A stretch of DNA of 64,000 nt, from contig CM074703.1 of NCBI GenBank assembly GCA_037367355.1, positions 1,798,001-1,862,000 of the forward strand. The letters are read 5' to 3'. This stretch comes from Neoscytalidium dimidiatum (taxonomy: Eukaryota; Ascomycota; Dothideomycetes; Botryosphaeriales; Botryosphaeriaceae). Every line of letters begins with the position of its first letter. The stretch's first letter is position 1. Under the pieces are notes generated by a model. That model saw only the letters and a program-made list of their open reading frames with translations. It made no database searches and was not told the DNA's origin. This document shows, piece by piece, positions 1 through 11,337 of this stretch. Made by a program: the position numbers and the translations under genes.

Positions 1-1
1 G

Positions 2-1353
2 GTCGCCCTGTTCAACAACGCGTGCCTGCGCCACGCCGTCGCCAACGCGTACGACTACGAGCAGGTGCGCCAGGCGCCGCCGGGCTGGGCGGTGGCGCTG
101 CACTTCGGCTTCGGGGCGCTGGGCGGCGAGGGGGAGCGGTTCACGGTCGAGCTGCGCGGGCCGTACGGCAGCAAGAAGGAGGCCAAGGCGGCGGCGGCGG
201 AGGAGGGGCTGCGGGTGCTGGGCGACGCGCTGGCGAGGAAGGGGTCCGGCGGCGCGAAGAGGAAGAAGAGGGGCGGCGCGGGCGAGGATGCGGAGACGGG
301 CGAGGGTGGTCGTGGTGGGGCGGCGCGGGAGTCGAGCGACGAGGAGGGGGAAGAGGAGAACGAGAATTGGGTTGGGTTGCTGGGAGGTAAGTGGCCTGTT
401 CCTCCTCTCCTGCGGTTCGGGAAACCGGGATTTTTGTGCGTTTGTTAATGTGGTTGGGGTTGTCGTGTCGAACAGAGTACTGCCAGGCCGAAGGCAAGCC
501 GCGTCCCCTCTTCCAGGAATTCAGCCTGGGCGCCAACTACTCGATGGAATGCACGCTACCGGCAGACCGCCCGGACGAGCCGTTCGGCGGCCGCAACGTG
601 CTCTTCAACAGCAAGCGCGCGGCCAAGGCCAACGCCGCGCGCGACGCCGTGCGCTGGCTGCGCGATGAAGGCCGCATGCCGAAGAAGGGGCATCCCACGA
701 AGAAGAAGATGAAGGCCGCGGCCGCAGCTCAGCTCGCTGCCGCTGCGCCCCGGATCTCCTTCTCCTCATTCCCCTTCCCTGCCGACGCGGGCCTGCTGCC
801 GACGCCCATACCGATCGGCGGCGGCGACGCCGCGAGCGCGACCACCGCCGGCGCGGGCAACGCCTCGAATCCCGCCAGCGGCGGCTCCGACAGCGAGCAC
901 TCGTCGTCCGGCTCGCCCGACCCGCTGAACCGCAGCCCGGGCGAGCAAGTTATGAGTACGTTTCCCCTTCCCTTGCATCCTTTCTCCTCCTCCTCCTCCT
1001 CCTCCTCCTCCTCCTCCTCCTCCCACACACAGTAATAACCAAGAAGGAAAAATCGCAAAACAGTCCTCTGCAGCAAGCTCGGCTGCGCCCAGCCCGTCTA
1101 CAAGATCACGCCCGACCCGCGCGTCCCGTCCATGTGGTCCGGCGCCGCCTTCTTCCCGCACGACCCGGCCGTCGCGCCGCCGGGTCAGCCCGTCGGCGAG
1201 GTCAGGAACATCTACGGCAAGAAGAAGGCGCGCGAGGAGGTCGCGAAGAAGGTGTTGAAGCACCTGAAGGCGAAGAGGGCGGAGAGGCAGAGGGTTGTTG
1301 AGGGGGTGTTGGCGGGCGCGGGCGCGGGCGCGGGGGCCGGGACGGCGGGTTGA
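2..1353 (+). CDS. Triple dsRNA-binding-domain protein, 5' partial
   Basis: The gene enters from the left edge; exons 2-386, 476-955 and 1064-1353 join in frame (phase 1 at both junctions, GTAAGT and GTACGT donors) to give 384 residues and a stop. Three dsRBD-like units are visible. Unit 1 is at about residues 1-75 and ends in GPYGSKKEAKAAAAEEGLRVL. Unit 2 is at about 130-195, with NVLFNSKRAAKANAARDAV. Unit 3 is at about 290-365, with NIYGKKKAREEVAKKVLKHL. The GSKKEAK/NSKRAAK/GKKKARE blocks match the start of helix 2, where the family's conserved lysines contact dsRNA. Linkers are basic (KRKKRGG) or Ser/Ala/Gly-rich, and the C-terminus is an Ala-Gly repeat. No RNase III catalytic signature is present in the visible part. 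A role in dsRNA binding is expected from the family; substrate and partner are unknown. The missing N-terminus could carry another domain. Confidence 0.85.
985..1023 (+). repeat. (TCC)13 microsatellite inside an intron
   Basis: Thirteen perfect TCC units lie in the pyrimidine-rich middle of the second visible intron (956-1063) of the dsRBD gene, between the GTACGT donor and the CAG acceptor. Length variation here would not shift the reading frame but could affect splicing. Confidence 0.95.
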
Positions 1354-3686
1354 TGGGTGTTTTGTTTACCCTGTGATGTAAGGCTTCGGCGGGAGGTGGT
1401 GAGATGGGTTGGGCTGGGAGAAGAAGGGTTCAGCTCGAGGCCTGTGGAGAAGTGGACTCCAAAAAATTAGGAACGTCCGTGGGGAAGTCTTGTGACGGGT
1501 GGCATTGGCGTTTGCAGGATTCATGTACCTGTCTCTTTAGGATATGAGCGGGAGCGTTGGTAGTATACCCTGGGCGTTGTTCATCCTGTTTAGTTGTGAT
1601 TTTCTCCCCCCTGGACGAGTTCATGCCGGGATCAGGAACGGTTGAATTCGAGATAGAGGCCTCATTGCCGCATGCTTCGGCGAATGGGCTTTCCCAGCGT
1701 TTCTTTGACCCTTTGACCGCATGTGCGAGCCAATTCTTCAGACCCCGATCGCTCTTCGTCTCCTTGGTATATGAGAACGAGCACATGTCTTCACCCAAGG
1801 AGCCTCGGTCTTATGCCATTTCTTTTGCTCGGTAACGATGAGGGCTGTTCTTCTCTACCATGCAAAGAAGATAACCATTTCCCGCTAATGTCTATGCGAA
1901 TGCGACCCAGAACAAGTTCCACTTCCGCACCTAACACCCCACGCGCTTTAGCAGCTATGATGTAGAGGTAGTGGTCGATCTCATCGTCCGGACCTTCTTG
2001 GATCGCCACGCCAGCGAAAAGGTCTCACTTCTCCGCGAGGGCTTCCGAGAGAGAAGCGGCAGGCTTGGTGGCTGGTGGAGTGACGATTCCATAACCCAGC
2101 AATCCTTTTTATGTGAAGTTTGTAGGTAATAGGGCTAATATGGCATTTGTGCTGCTTATCTTGGGCGTCGTACACAGGTCCAAGCGGTTGTTGTTGAGTG
2201 TGGTGCGGTGCGGTGCTACTGCTGCACTGCTGCGGGGAGGCGGGCAGCTTGGAGAGGCCTCAAGCAAGTGTTGTTCGGTGTCGATGGCGATGCTGGGGTA
2301 TAGTTTGGGTGGTTAGTTAGGATGCCCTGCTCGAAGCGCCCTGAAGCGGCGAAATCGCGGAGTGGTCTGTCTGACTACCAGGATTTAGCTCTTCAAATAA
2401 ATAGGCATGCTAATTAGTCTATCATCATATCGAGGTCATTGAGGTCTAAGATCTCAGCATGTTATCAGCCGTGCTGCATTGAAAATCTGTCGGCACTTGT
2501 CGTTCTGCTGACGCAGCTCTGTATGCCTAGCTTGGCAGTTAATGGGGAAAGTGCAATGTAGGAGGAAGAAAGGATCCGTTAGATGTTGATAGTTGACTGA
2601 ATCGGAAACCTCTGAGTTCAAGTTCTGTAGAGTAAAGTGTGAAAAACACTGTGGTAGGACAAGAGGTGTTCTGGCGGGGGGGGTCGAGGCCCAGGGGGGT
2701 GGCAAAGGGGGATACCCACGATCGCAATAGCGAGTAATACGTGAGGGACCAGATCACGCTGAGAATGAGCGGCAATGTTAAAAGCTGCCAGGGCTGGTCA
2801 GAGCAGTCGAGACACAACTTCTGCATGCGGTGAGGGTGTAATGTTTGCGTCGCTGATCGAGATCCTCTCAACGCTCTTTTCTGATATCCCTTCGGAGTTG
2901 TCCTTACATCCTGCAAAACGTTCATCATCCGTGCTGCCAGAAGAGCACGAGAAGTAGTGGTCTAGATGGGTGAGCTCTCAACGGCTAGTTGTCTGCTTGT
3001 TATTCGCAGCTGCCCATTGGCCCCGCCGCAAGGAGTTGAGTAAGGAATCTGAACTGAACACCATTCCTGGCGCGACCCAGACGTGTTCTTCCCGGAGCTA
3101 CTACGTAAAGATGTCGTGCCATCCTCAACCTCTAGACTGTGGAGAAGGTTAATCTAGGGTACTTCGATATAGTCAATCGCTGGCCTTCCGAATCTATATG
3201 CGGCGTCCGAGACGGAGAATCGTCCTCGGGCATGACGGAATCAGAAGGTAGAGCCGGAGACAATCCATGCAAGAAGAGATGGAGTAGACATCCAGGTGTC
3301 CTCGAGACCACGTATAAGTCAATGATCCGAAGGTGACGCCGGTGTGATAGAAAGGACTTTCAGACCGTGGGGCGGAGAATTTGCAAGCAATCAAGACGAA
3401 AGCGTGCCCTGAACCCCGCCCCGCTCCAGAGCTCCGAGACAACGCTCAAGCCACCGGAAGCCAACGCAGCGGGATCTGGGCCGGTGACTGCTACAAGCAG
3501 AGGAGGGGGCGAAGGTCATCAGGCGCATAGGAGGGCTGGGAGCGGACGGAGTCCGTAGCTTCGCAGGACTTGTTTCCCGGTTCAGCAATACGTCCATGGG
3601 CGGAAAGGCGTGAGTTTTGAATGACGCAGGCAGGGCTGGTCGGAGCTTTGCAGGCAACAGACAGACCACAAGCCGCAGGCCACAGG

Positions 3687-3723
3687 CCACTGACCACTGA
3701 CCACTGACCACCGACCACCGACC
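3687..3723 (+). repeat. Tandem 7-bp repeat (CCACTGA / CCACCGA)
   Basis: Five head-to-tail heptamers: three copies of CCACTGA followed by two of CCACCGA and a partial CCA. It is preceded by related GCCACAG-type sequence. Confidence 0.9.
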
Positions 3724-3777
3724 AGCAGCACTGCAAGACCCTGGCCTGCAACGGGCCGCATCGGCAGCGCTCCCTCC

Positions 3778-3823
3778 TGCCACCTGCCACCTGCCACCGG
3801 CCGCCGGCCGCCGGCCACCTGCC
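3778..3823 (+). repeat. Tandem CCACCTG / GCCGCCG repeat
   Basis: Short direct repeats: CCACCTG-type heptamers run into GGCCGCC units and back to CCACCTG, 55 bp after the heptamer array at 3687. The two arrays may share an origin by replication slippage. Confidence 0.8.
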
Positions 3824-5397
3824 GTGCGCTCCCGAGGCGCAACAACCTCCGCCATGAAACAGCTATAATTAGCATTTTACAACAGAGCACACGACGAGTC
3901 TGGCAGGGAGCTGGGGCAGCCCAAGAGTTTGCCAACTGTCTTGTCGTCCTCGTTCTTGTCCTCAAGCGACGGCCGGGGAAGCCTCTCGATTGACCAGTTC
4001 AGGCATTCTCTCCGCGTCGCACCGACTGCGCACCGACACGGCCGTACGCCGCCAGGCATCTTCTGCGTTGTTCTTCCGCGCTCTTTTCTGCGTGTACAGT
4101 ACATACGTACGAGCGGTCCGGAGCCGCATGTCGCGACCGGCTTCCGACTTGCATGCAGCGCTGGGATTCGACGGAGAAACGGACGGAGAAACCGTGGCAC
4201 AGCCCAAAAGAAGCACTTGGATTGACGGACAGGCCAGGCATGCCATCGGCGGTGGGCGCTCCCCAACCTCGGCCGTAGGCGTGCTGTTGTCGGAATTAGT
4301 AAACTGGGCTGCTGAGAAAGCAGCGAGAAGGCGGTGGCCAATGGGCTAACGGAGAGATCTGCAGCCGGCCCCGTTGAAAGAAGCTTGTCGATGACGAAGC
4401 CCGCCGTTTCACACAGTCCGGGGCGCAAGCTTCCAGAAGGCCGGTGGACGGTGGACCGGCGCTGGCTGGACGGCTGGGCTGCCGAGCAGGGCGACAGGCA
4501 CTGGGGCTGGAGGAGCAGCCGATTCTGGGCTGGCCGCCAGAGTTTATCGTGTCGGCGGGGCTGCCGCGCCGATCCTTCTTTTTTTTTTTTTTCCTCTCTC
4601 TCTCTGCGCCCACCCCGCCTGGACCTCGTCCTGCGTCCTGAAGAAACGCCTTCCCTCCCCCTCTCTTCCTTCACACCGGCCGCTGCTGTTACTGCTTTCA
4701 GCCTCCGCCCCGGCGCGCCGACGCATCCACCTCGCAGCCGCATAGGCCTACGCTCCGTCGAGCAAGTCGCCCCGACAAACTTCAGCGCCGTGCCCGTCCG
4801 CCAGCGCCGTCCCAGAGCGCACGCGGCGGAGTCCTCTCCAAATCCGTGCGTCTTCCCGACCTCGCGCCAGAATTTGGACCACCACGCGAGCAGGGTCCGG
4901 CCGTCTTCTCGTGCGTACGCACGCCAAAGCTCGGGACAGACGAGCATTGCGCTGGAGCCAGTCTCAATTGCCGACGCGGGGCTGGGACGGCTGAGGCAGA
5001 GGGGGGAGGGAGAGAAGGAAGGACGGGATGAACGAGTGCGATGCCGCCAGCGGGAGTGCTGTTGTAAGCATGAATGTTGCGCAGGATCGCGGCAGAGCAG
5101 CTGGCCTGGGCGCCGAGCCGGCCGCCATGCGTAGGGCTTCGGACGGGGCGTTGAACGAGGTAAAGTGATCAGGGCATCATCATCCAGACGACGCTTCGAC
5201 AATTGCTCCGGCAGCTCGAGCTTTCTTTCTCGGCTCCTGCACTTGACGCCCGCCTTACGGCCGCCGCCACACTGACCCCAGCCCCAACTGCCCGCAACCA
5301 TTGCTGCATGATGCAATCGCTGGCCAACGCCAGTCGCCTAGCGAGCTTCGCACTCCGGCCCTACTGACCTCTAGCATTCTAAGCGTCCATCGCCCCG

Positions 5398-5582
5398 TGA
5401 GATATATACCACTGTCATCCCAGTCGTACCACCGCTCTCCTTTCCACTCCATCGGTTTTTCCATTCTCGCCCTCCCTTCTTCTATTTTTTTTTTCGCTAT
5501 ATCAGTCTCCGCATTCCTCACTTATCTTGACATCCAACAAATCACTTCCACCACTCCCTCACACGCATTTCAATCAACCACA
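5398..5582 (+). promoter_or_regulatory. TATA-like element and CT-rich leader of the oxidoreductase
   Basis: A GATATATACC motif at about 5400 is followed by a strongly pyrimidine-rich stretch (about 5440-5520, with a T run near 5484-5493) and a CAACCACA context directly before the ATG at 5583. CT-rich leaders are typical of well-expressed genes in filamentous fungi. The transcription start is not determined. Confidence 0.5.
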
Positions 5583-6861
5583 ATGGTCCAGAACAAGAGC
5601 TTCATCTTCAAGAACCCGCCCACCGGCGTCCCCAAGGCCAATGTCGACCTCACCGTCGAGGACCGCGGCTTCGACCTGGACGCCGCCCCGCCCTCCGGCG
5701 GCGTGACCGTCAAGAACTTCTACGCCTCCCTGGACCCGTACCAGCGCGGCCGCATGCGTGACCCCAGGGTCAAGTCGTACTTCCCTGCCTTCCAGCTCGA
5801 CGAGCCCATCGACAACAGGATCGTCAGCAAGGTCTTGAAGAGCGACAACCCGCAGTTCAAGCCCGGTGACATCGTCGTCGGCATGATCCCCATCCAGGAG
5901 TACAGCGCGCTGCCGCGCGAGAAGGCCGAGGCGCTGCGCCACGTGCAGAATCCGCTCGGCCTGCACCCCTCGCACTTCATCGGCGCCCTCGGCATGCCCG
6001 GCCTGACGGCGTGGAGCTCGTTCTACGAGATTGGCAAGCCGCAGAAGGGCGAGACCATCTTCATCAGCGCCGCCAGCGGCGCCGTCGGCCAGATCGTCGG
6101 CCAGCTGGCGAAGCATGAGGGCTTGAAGGTCATTGGCAGCGTGGGCGATGACAAGAAGCTCGAGTATATTACGAAGGAGCTGAACTTCGATGCCGGCTTT
6201 AACTACAAGAAGGAGAAGCCGAGCGATGCGTTGGCTCGTCTGGCCCCTGATGGAATTGATATCTACTACGAGAACGTCGGCGGTGAGACGCTTGAGGCGG
6301 CTATCGATGCTCTGAATAACCACGGCAGAATCAGTAAGTACCGCTCTGTATTTATTTCTTCTTACACTCTTCTTCCCACGTCTCTCTTCGCCCAGCGATG
6401 AAAAATTACCAACCAACAATCGCAATCTCTCCCGAACTCGCCGCGTCGACACATCCACCAACTCTGAGGAATCACCCTCAAACTTCTCTTTTACCTTCAA
6501 CGAAGCCCATCCGTCCCCCCTTATCGCACCAATCACTGATGCAATCCAATCAGTCGCCTGCGGCATGATCTCGCAGTACAACCTCACGCCCGAGGAGCGC
6601 TACGGCGTGCGCAACCTGTTCATGGTCACGACCAAGCGGCTGACCATGCGCGGCTTCATCGTCGGGGACGCCGACATGGGCCCCAAGTACGCCGCCGAGC
6701 ACCAGCAGAAGCTGCAGCAGTGGATCCACGACGGCTCCTTCAAGGCCAAGATGCACGTCGACGTCGGCATCGACAACGCCATCGAGGCCTTCCTGGGCAT
6801 GCTGAGCGGCAGGAATTTCGGAAAGCAGGTGCTGCAGATTGCGGACATTGAGAGGGAGTAA
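5583..6861 (+). CDS. Zinc-independent NADP-dependent oxidoreductase (MDR, leukotriene B4 dehydrogenase/CurA type)
   Basis: Exons 5583-6333 and 6554-6861 (phase 1, GTAAGT donor, CAG acceptor) give 352 residues, normal for the family. The N-terminal GroES-like part has YASLDPYQRGRM (about residues 46-57), the hallmark of prostaglandin-reductase-like members of the medium-chain dehydrogenase superfamily. The nucleotide-binding loop AASGAVGQIVGQLAK is at about 162-176. ENVGGETLEAAID and ACGMISQYN follow, both typical. No structural or catalytic zinc ligands are seen, as expected. Members reduce activated double bonds of enones and enals with NADPH in the cytosol; the substrate here cannot be read from sequence. 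The 220-bp intron is long for this window. The frame is open upstream to 5301, but the AACCACAATGG context and family start favour 5583. Confidence 0.93.
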
Positions 6862-9800
6862 GCGGTGCTGTGATACCCCTTTATGTGTGTGTATGTGGAT
6901 AGTAGGGCGCGGATGATGGGTGATGATGGATTATGAGTGTATGGCCGGAATGAAAGGGACGTCTCGTGGCTGGAGGCTTGAAGCTGGTAATACGAATGAG
7001 AGATATTTATTGACTAAACGAAGCTCCCAATTCCGGATTGATGTCGCAGAAACGTCTTTCGGTAACGAAGAAAAAAAAAAGAAAAGAAAAAGAAACAAGT
7101 CCTGTTACTTTGGCCTTTCCTGGTTGCGGATTGCGCTTTCACTTCCAGACATATGTCCGCGAAATTGGTATTTCCTGCTTCCACGCGTCCGTGGTCTTCA
7201 GCATTTCCTAATAGTGGTATAACGCTATCTTCAATGCCCTGTAACCCTGGGACTTAGTACTTTTTCGACATTGGCGAGGAGCACCGAGGCCAGCTTGGTG
7301 CGATGAACTGCCGGTGAGCTGGCGGACTCTGTTCTTCACATACGCAAACCAACGCCGAGGAGTGGATGACCTAGCTGGTGTTAACCAAAGCAGTGTATCT
7401 AAGCTGAAGAAAGAAAGAAACGCTTCATATTTGAACATACATCCGTTTGGCGAAGAGAATGTTGGAAAAGAAGGGGCGAGATTTTAAAGGGAGTAGAAAC
7501 GGATCCATGGCGCGTGTGTATATATCCCTTCAGGCAGCAGACAGACTCGGAGCCTAGAGTTATTAAGATCGGCCGGAATTTGTGTCTGTTGCGGTTACCT
7601 TGCACTTATGGAGGGTGAAATTGAGTCTATGTGGAGTACAAGCCTAGTCTTAAGAGTGTCGTTACATCGGAAGTAATTGTACGTGTGGAGTTGAGGTAGT
7701 CATTTGGACGTGGATATTCTGAATTTCCCTTCTCGTTTACATTTCGAAGACTAATATATAAACTACCTATGAATTCGGCATCACCATGTCAGCACGTTCA
7801 AACACGAAGTAGCTTGGTCGCGGACAGGTAAGGTGCGCCGGGTGATTATTCTATTCGGCGCTGTTGTGGTGCATAAGTTCCCAAAGAGCTTTTCACCTGG
7901 CTTTTACCTTAGTCTCGTTACAATTTTTGATTTCGACAAGGATATATCAACCTATGAGTAGTCTAGCCATTCCTTGGAACTTCGCTCAGTCATGGCAGCA
8001 TGCGCAAATTACTTTTACTTCCATAGGTGACTCTCACTAATATGGTCCACTTCCGTACTTCGATGTGCAGACTTCTGGTTTAGTAAGGAAGCATGCCTCT
8101 CAATTAAACTGTTGCGGAGTGTCGTGCTTCCGCTTTCACGATGGCGATCATCGAACCTGCATGTTAAGAAATCGAGGTCATAGATGGAGTAATCGGCATT
8201 CTAATTGCATCAGAATCACAATGCCCTCCTGAAACAAAGCAGGCCCAGTCCCAGATCTGTGCTGATTGTGTAATGAATACTAAAATCGTGAGAGATGCTC
8301 TTTAATTACAAATAGAGCCAGACAAGTGCATAAACTACCCTTAATTTAGAACCTATTGTTTATGAGTTGAGTCACCACGTGAATTATATAATACAATGTA
8401 GCGTGTTAGGCTGCCGTGTCTTGTTTCGCGCTCCTGGTGTCAGTTCCCCGTGATTTCCTATGTTATTGGCGTAAGCACTCTCCGCCTATAGATCCTGGCT
8501 GATGCTAAGAATAGGTATAACGATAGCCATCCCAAACACACTAAGAAATGGGAGTCAGATGCCTCCTCCCCTTGCACATCCAATGGTCCCGTTACACTCT
8601 GCATTCGGACCCTTGGTGATGCACCTGCGTGAAACCAAGTCACGCCGAGTGTTGCGATCCCACGGCAGAAGACTTGTCTATACATTCTGAATGCTAGCTT
8701 CAAAAGATGACAATAATACACGTATCGATTTCAACTCATTGGTCATCGTCACGGCATCTGTTGAATTGATCAGCACGGCCCAGAGCCCGACTTCACACCA
8801 AGCAGTGATAGACCCAGTTAACTTGTAAACCCGTGCTTCCGTTGCTTGTCCTCTCTCCCAACTCACTACCCCTTATACGCCGCCCTCCATCCACCATTCT
8901 CCTTGCATCGAAGCTTTATATATCTTCGTCTGTCACGATTACAACGTAATGCACCCTTTCTCCCGAACAATACGTAAGTTCATACGACGTAGGTACCGAC
9001 TTCCTTTCAGTAGCAAGCAGGTTAACTTTCCGTTAATATTTCCCAGGGAGCCAATTATCGATCGCGTGACATTAAAGGCCTGGATGAGAAAACACAAACC
9101 GTCATTAATACACCTCGCTATACAAAACAGCATCAAAATTCGATGCGAGTCTGGTTGGCTTTGCGGGGGCTGAAATCGAACGTCATTCGACACTTTTACT
9201 CCCCGTTATGGCCGATCAGCGACACGAGGAAGGTTGCATCTTGCGGCTAAAAGAAAGTCAGCGTTACGGCATTGCCGCTACTTGTCAATGCTTTGCGATG
9301 TGTGACCCGAATGCATCCGGATAGTTGACATGATAGTTCTGGAGCTACTCGCCTGCTTTTGGATCCGTCGCAGTCTAATAAACATATAGATACACAAAAG
9401 TAACCTATTTCATTATTAACATAAAATGTTGTCTGTCAACGTCAAGCTACTTTGTTGAACACAGTTGATATTATTCAGCAAGCTATGAGTTATATTGGTA
9501 ATGATAGCCATTTCAGTAAAAACTTTAATTTGTCACAAGACATTAAGGTTTCTATTTTGGTTTGTACCTCAAAGATTCAGCCGATTTCTCCCAGAAGCTG
9601 TTACTAGAACGAATCAGCCCTCTCAAATGGTCATGATGGTCCTCCTCATTATCTTCAGTGGAGCAACCGGGCATGTTATATAAAAACTAAGAAGTAGACG
9701 ACCGGAAGGCAGCTGGACTAGGAAAAGACCTATCATGTAGTTAGAAAATTCAGGCGCAGCGTTGCATAACAAGAGCACAATATCCCTAACAGCATGTCAT

Positions 9801-10050
9801 TTCTTGAAACGCGCGCACCCCTTGCACACAATTCGAATAACACAATCCTCAGAAACGAAACCGAAGTGTTCGGCTGGGTACGAGCCTGCAAAGAAGAACG
9901 AAGCAGCAACCGCAGCGATACCCTTTCGTGTTCCGACGCCAAACCGTGAGAAGCACCCCTCCCCAAAGCAGATCCCGCATCGGAACCGTACAGCGAATCG
10001 ATCGCCCCGCGAACCTTTCCCCACCAGCCTTCCACAGCAAACACGTTGCC
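6862..10050. other. Gene-poor, AT-richer intergenic region
   Basis: Only short ORFs, none with a recognisable motif. 7.6-9.7 kb is visibly AT-richer than the flanking genes, with many in-frame stops on all frames. No tRNA T-arm pattern, tandem array or terminal inverted repeat was found by eye. A purine-rich A/G run lies near 7066-7096. Confidence 0.55.
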
Positions 10051-10851
10051 CTACCAACAACACTCCCGCCACACCATCCCCAACAGCCCCAGCACCGCCA
10101 CTGCCAGAAAGAAAGCCACTGCACCGCCAACCCTCCAACTTCCGTCCTTCTCCTCCTTATCCCTCCCAACCTCCTTCCTCGAGGAGACCTTACGCACTCC
10201 TAGCCCACCACCGCTGTCGCGCCCGCCGACATCTCTGCCGAGCTCGCTCGTCGCGAGGACGTCCGCTACCCAGACGAGTGGGGAAAATAGTGGGGGGAAC
10301 AGCCTGGTCGCGCCGGCGGTTTGGACCGCTGGTGGCTGTGGGGTGGGTGTCGGGGTGGTCGGTGTGCGAGTGGTTGTGGTTGTGGTCGTGGTGTCCGGGG
10401 CGGGGCTGGGGCCGAGGATGGATGTGATGGTTGAAGTGACGACTGTGGCGGGGCGGATGCGGGTTGAGGAAGTGGGCGGGAGGGTGAGCGACGTGCTCGT
10501 GGAGACGCTGGAGCCGGGGAAGGGCGGCGTTGGCGGGGTGGTGGGATGGCAGGGTTGGCTGTCGCTGGGGAGTAAGGATGTAGTTGGGGTGATGAAGATG
10601 ATGCTGGTTGTTGTGGATGGAGATGAGGGTGAGATTGTGGTAGTGAGGATCGTCGTTCCTGGTGGTTCCGTATTGAGGGCGTGGCCGGCGGAATTTATCG
10701 GAGAGGAAGGTGTGACGGATATGACTGTGCGCGTTCGTGTGGTGAAACTGGTGCTCGTGATGGTTGAATGAGCGAGAGATGAAGAGTCTACTCGCGGTAC
10801 GGGATTTCCGGCGAGGAAAGCGGTAGGAGAAACGTTGGCAGAGAGTACCAT
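10051..10851 (-). CDS. Ser/Thr/Pro-rich protein with C-terminal membrane segment
   Basis: A single-exon frame of 266 residues. Residues 1-190 are dominated by Ser, Thr and Pro, with runs such as DTTTTTTTTRTPTTPTPTPQ, resembling an O-glycosylated stalk. A basic-acidic stretch (RKEVGRDKEEKD) follows, then one hydrophobic segment (GGAVAFFLAVAVLGLLGMVW) directly before a short CC-containing end. The order stalk, single TM, tiny tail is seen in fungal wall or surface proteins. No signal peptide is visible after the chosen ATG, so a 5' exon may be missing, or the frame may be a composition artefact (the opposite strand is also open). The function is unknown. Confidence 0.42.
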   Translation of the reverse strand: MVLSANVSPTAFLAGNPVPRVDSSSLAHSTITSTSFTTRTRTVISVTPSSPINSAGHALNTEPPGTTILTTTISPSSPSTTTSIIFITPTTSLLPSDSQPCHPTTPPTPPFPGSSVSTSTSLTLPPTSSTRIRPATVVTSTITSILGPSPAPDTTTTTTTTRTPTTPTPTPQPPAVQTAGATRLFPPLFSPLVWVADVLATSELGRDVGGRDSGGGLGVRKVSSRKEVGRDKEEKDGSWRVGGAVAFFLAVAVLGLLGMVWRECCW

Positions 10852-11337
10852 CTTGGAGTCAGCAGATGGTGGGCAAAGGTTAACTCTGACAGATCCAGAT
10901 TATGGTCGTGGAATTGCTTAGATCAGGCTGCTAGAAGACTTTATGCTACGGCTCTGTTTGTCAAATGTTCGTTCAACATGGCACGAGAAACTTCTGATTG
11001 TCTGTGTACTGTGTGCTGGTTTGTAAGACGTGATGCACTCAATTTGGGTATCAGGACTGCTAAGAGACGTGAGTAATATCGACACAGTTGTGACGCTGGG
11101 TATCTGTCGTAGCCGATAATCTGTGCGTGGTGAGGTGATAAGATACAGAGAGCATGTCTGTTGAACGAGGCTAGTCATAACGCCTCCGTTAACCGTCACA
11201 CAAGATGGCTCTAATAATGGGCTGGACCAACTACGGAACGGCCCTTCGTACCTTTCCAAATCTCTACGCTTTCCTCAACGGCTGGTGTCAGTTCCACATA
11301 TATGTTGCTACAGCCCCTTGTAATCTCAAGTGTCCTC
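10852..11337. other. Intergenic region between two minus-strand genes
   Basis: 486 bp that would hold the 3' flank of the membrane-protein gene and the promoter of the Ser/Thr-rich gene. One 113-codon minus frame (10918-11259) lacks any recognisable feature and is not called. Confidence 0.5.

Larger units (their letters stand above)
1354..5582. other. Long intergenic region, no supportable gene
   Basis: About 4.2 kb between the dsRBD gene and the oxidoreductase. ORFs here are short or of simple GC-rich composition and I recognise no domain. The first 200 bases are probably 3' UTR. 3.6-3.85 kb carries short tandem repeats. 4.5-5.5 kb becomes pyrimidine-rich with a T tract near 4579-4592 and leads into the promoter of the oxidoreductase. 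Confidence 0.6.

Noticed and set aside
3877..5316. A 479-codon minus-strand open frame upstream of the oxidoreductase
   Set aside because: It lacks any recognisable domain, is low-complexity Arg/Ser/Pro, overlaps the oxidoreductase promoter and has comparably open frames on the opposite strand, as expected of GC-rich DNA.
5574..6587. A long minus-strand frame opposite the oxidoreductase
   Set aside because: It is antisense to a well-supported conserved gene and follows from its codon bias; the protein is a run of Leu/Arg/Asp without a fold signature.
9100..9190. A TTCGATTTC-like T-arm candidate
   Set aside because: Flanking stems do not pair and no anticodon arm can be drawn; not a tRNA.
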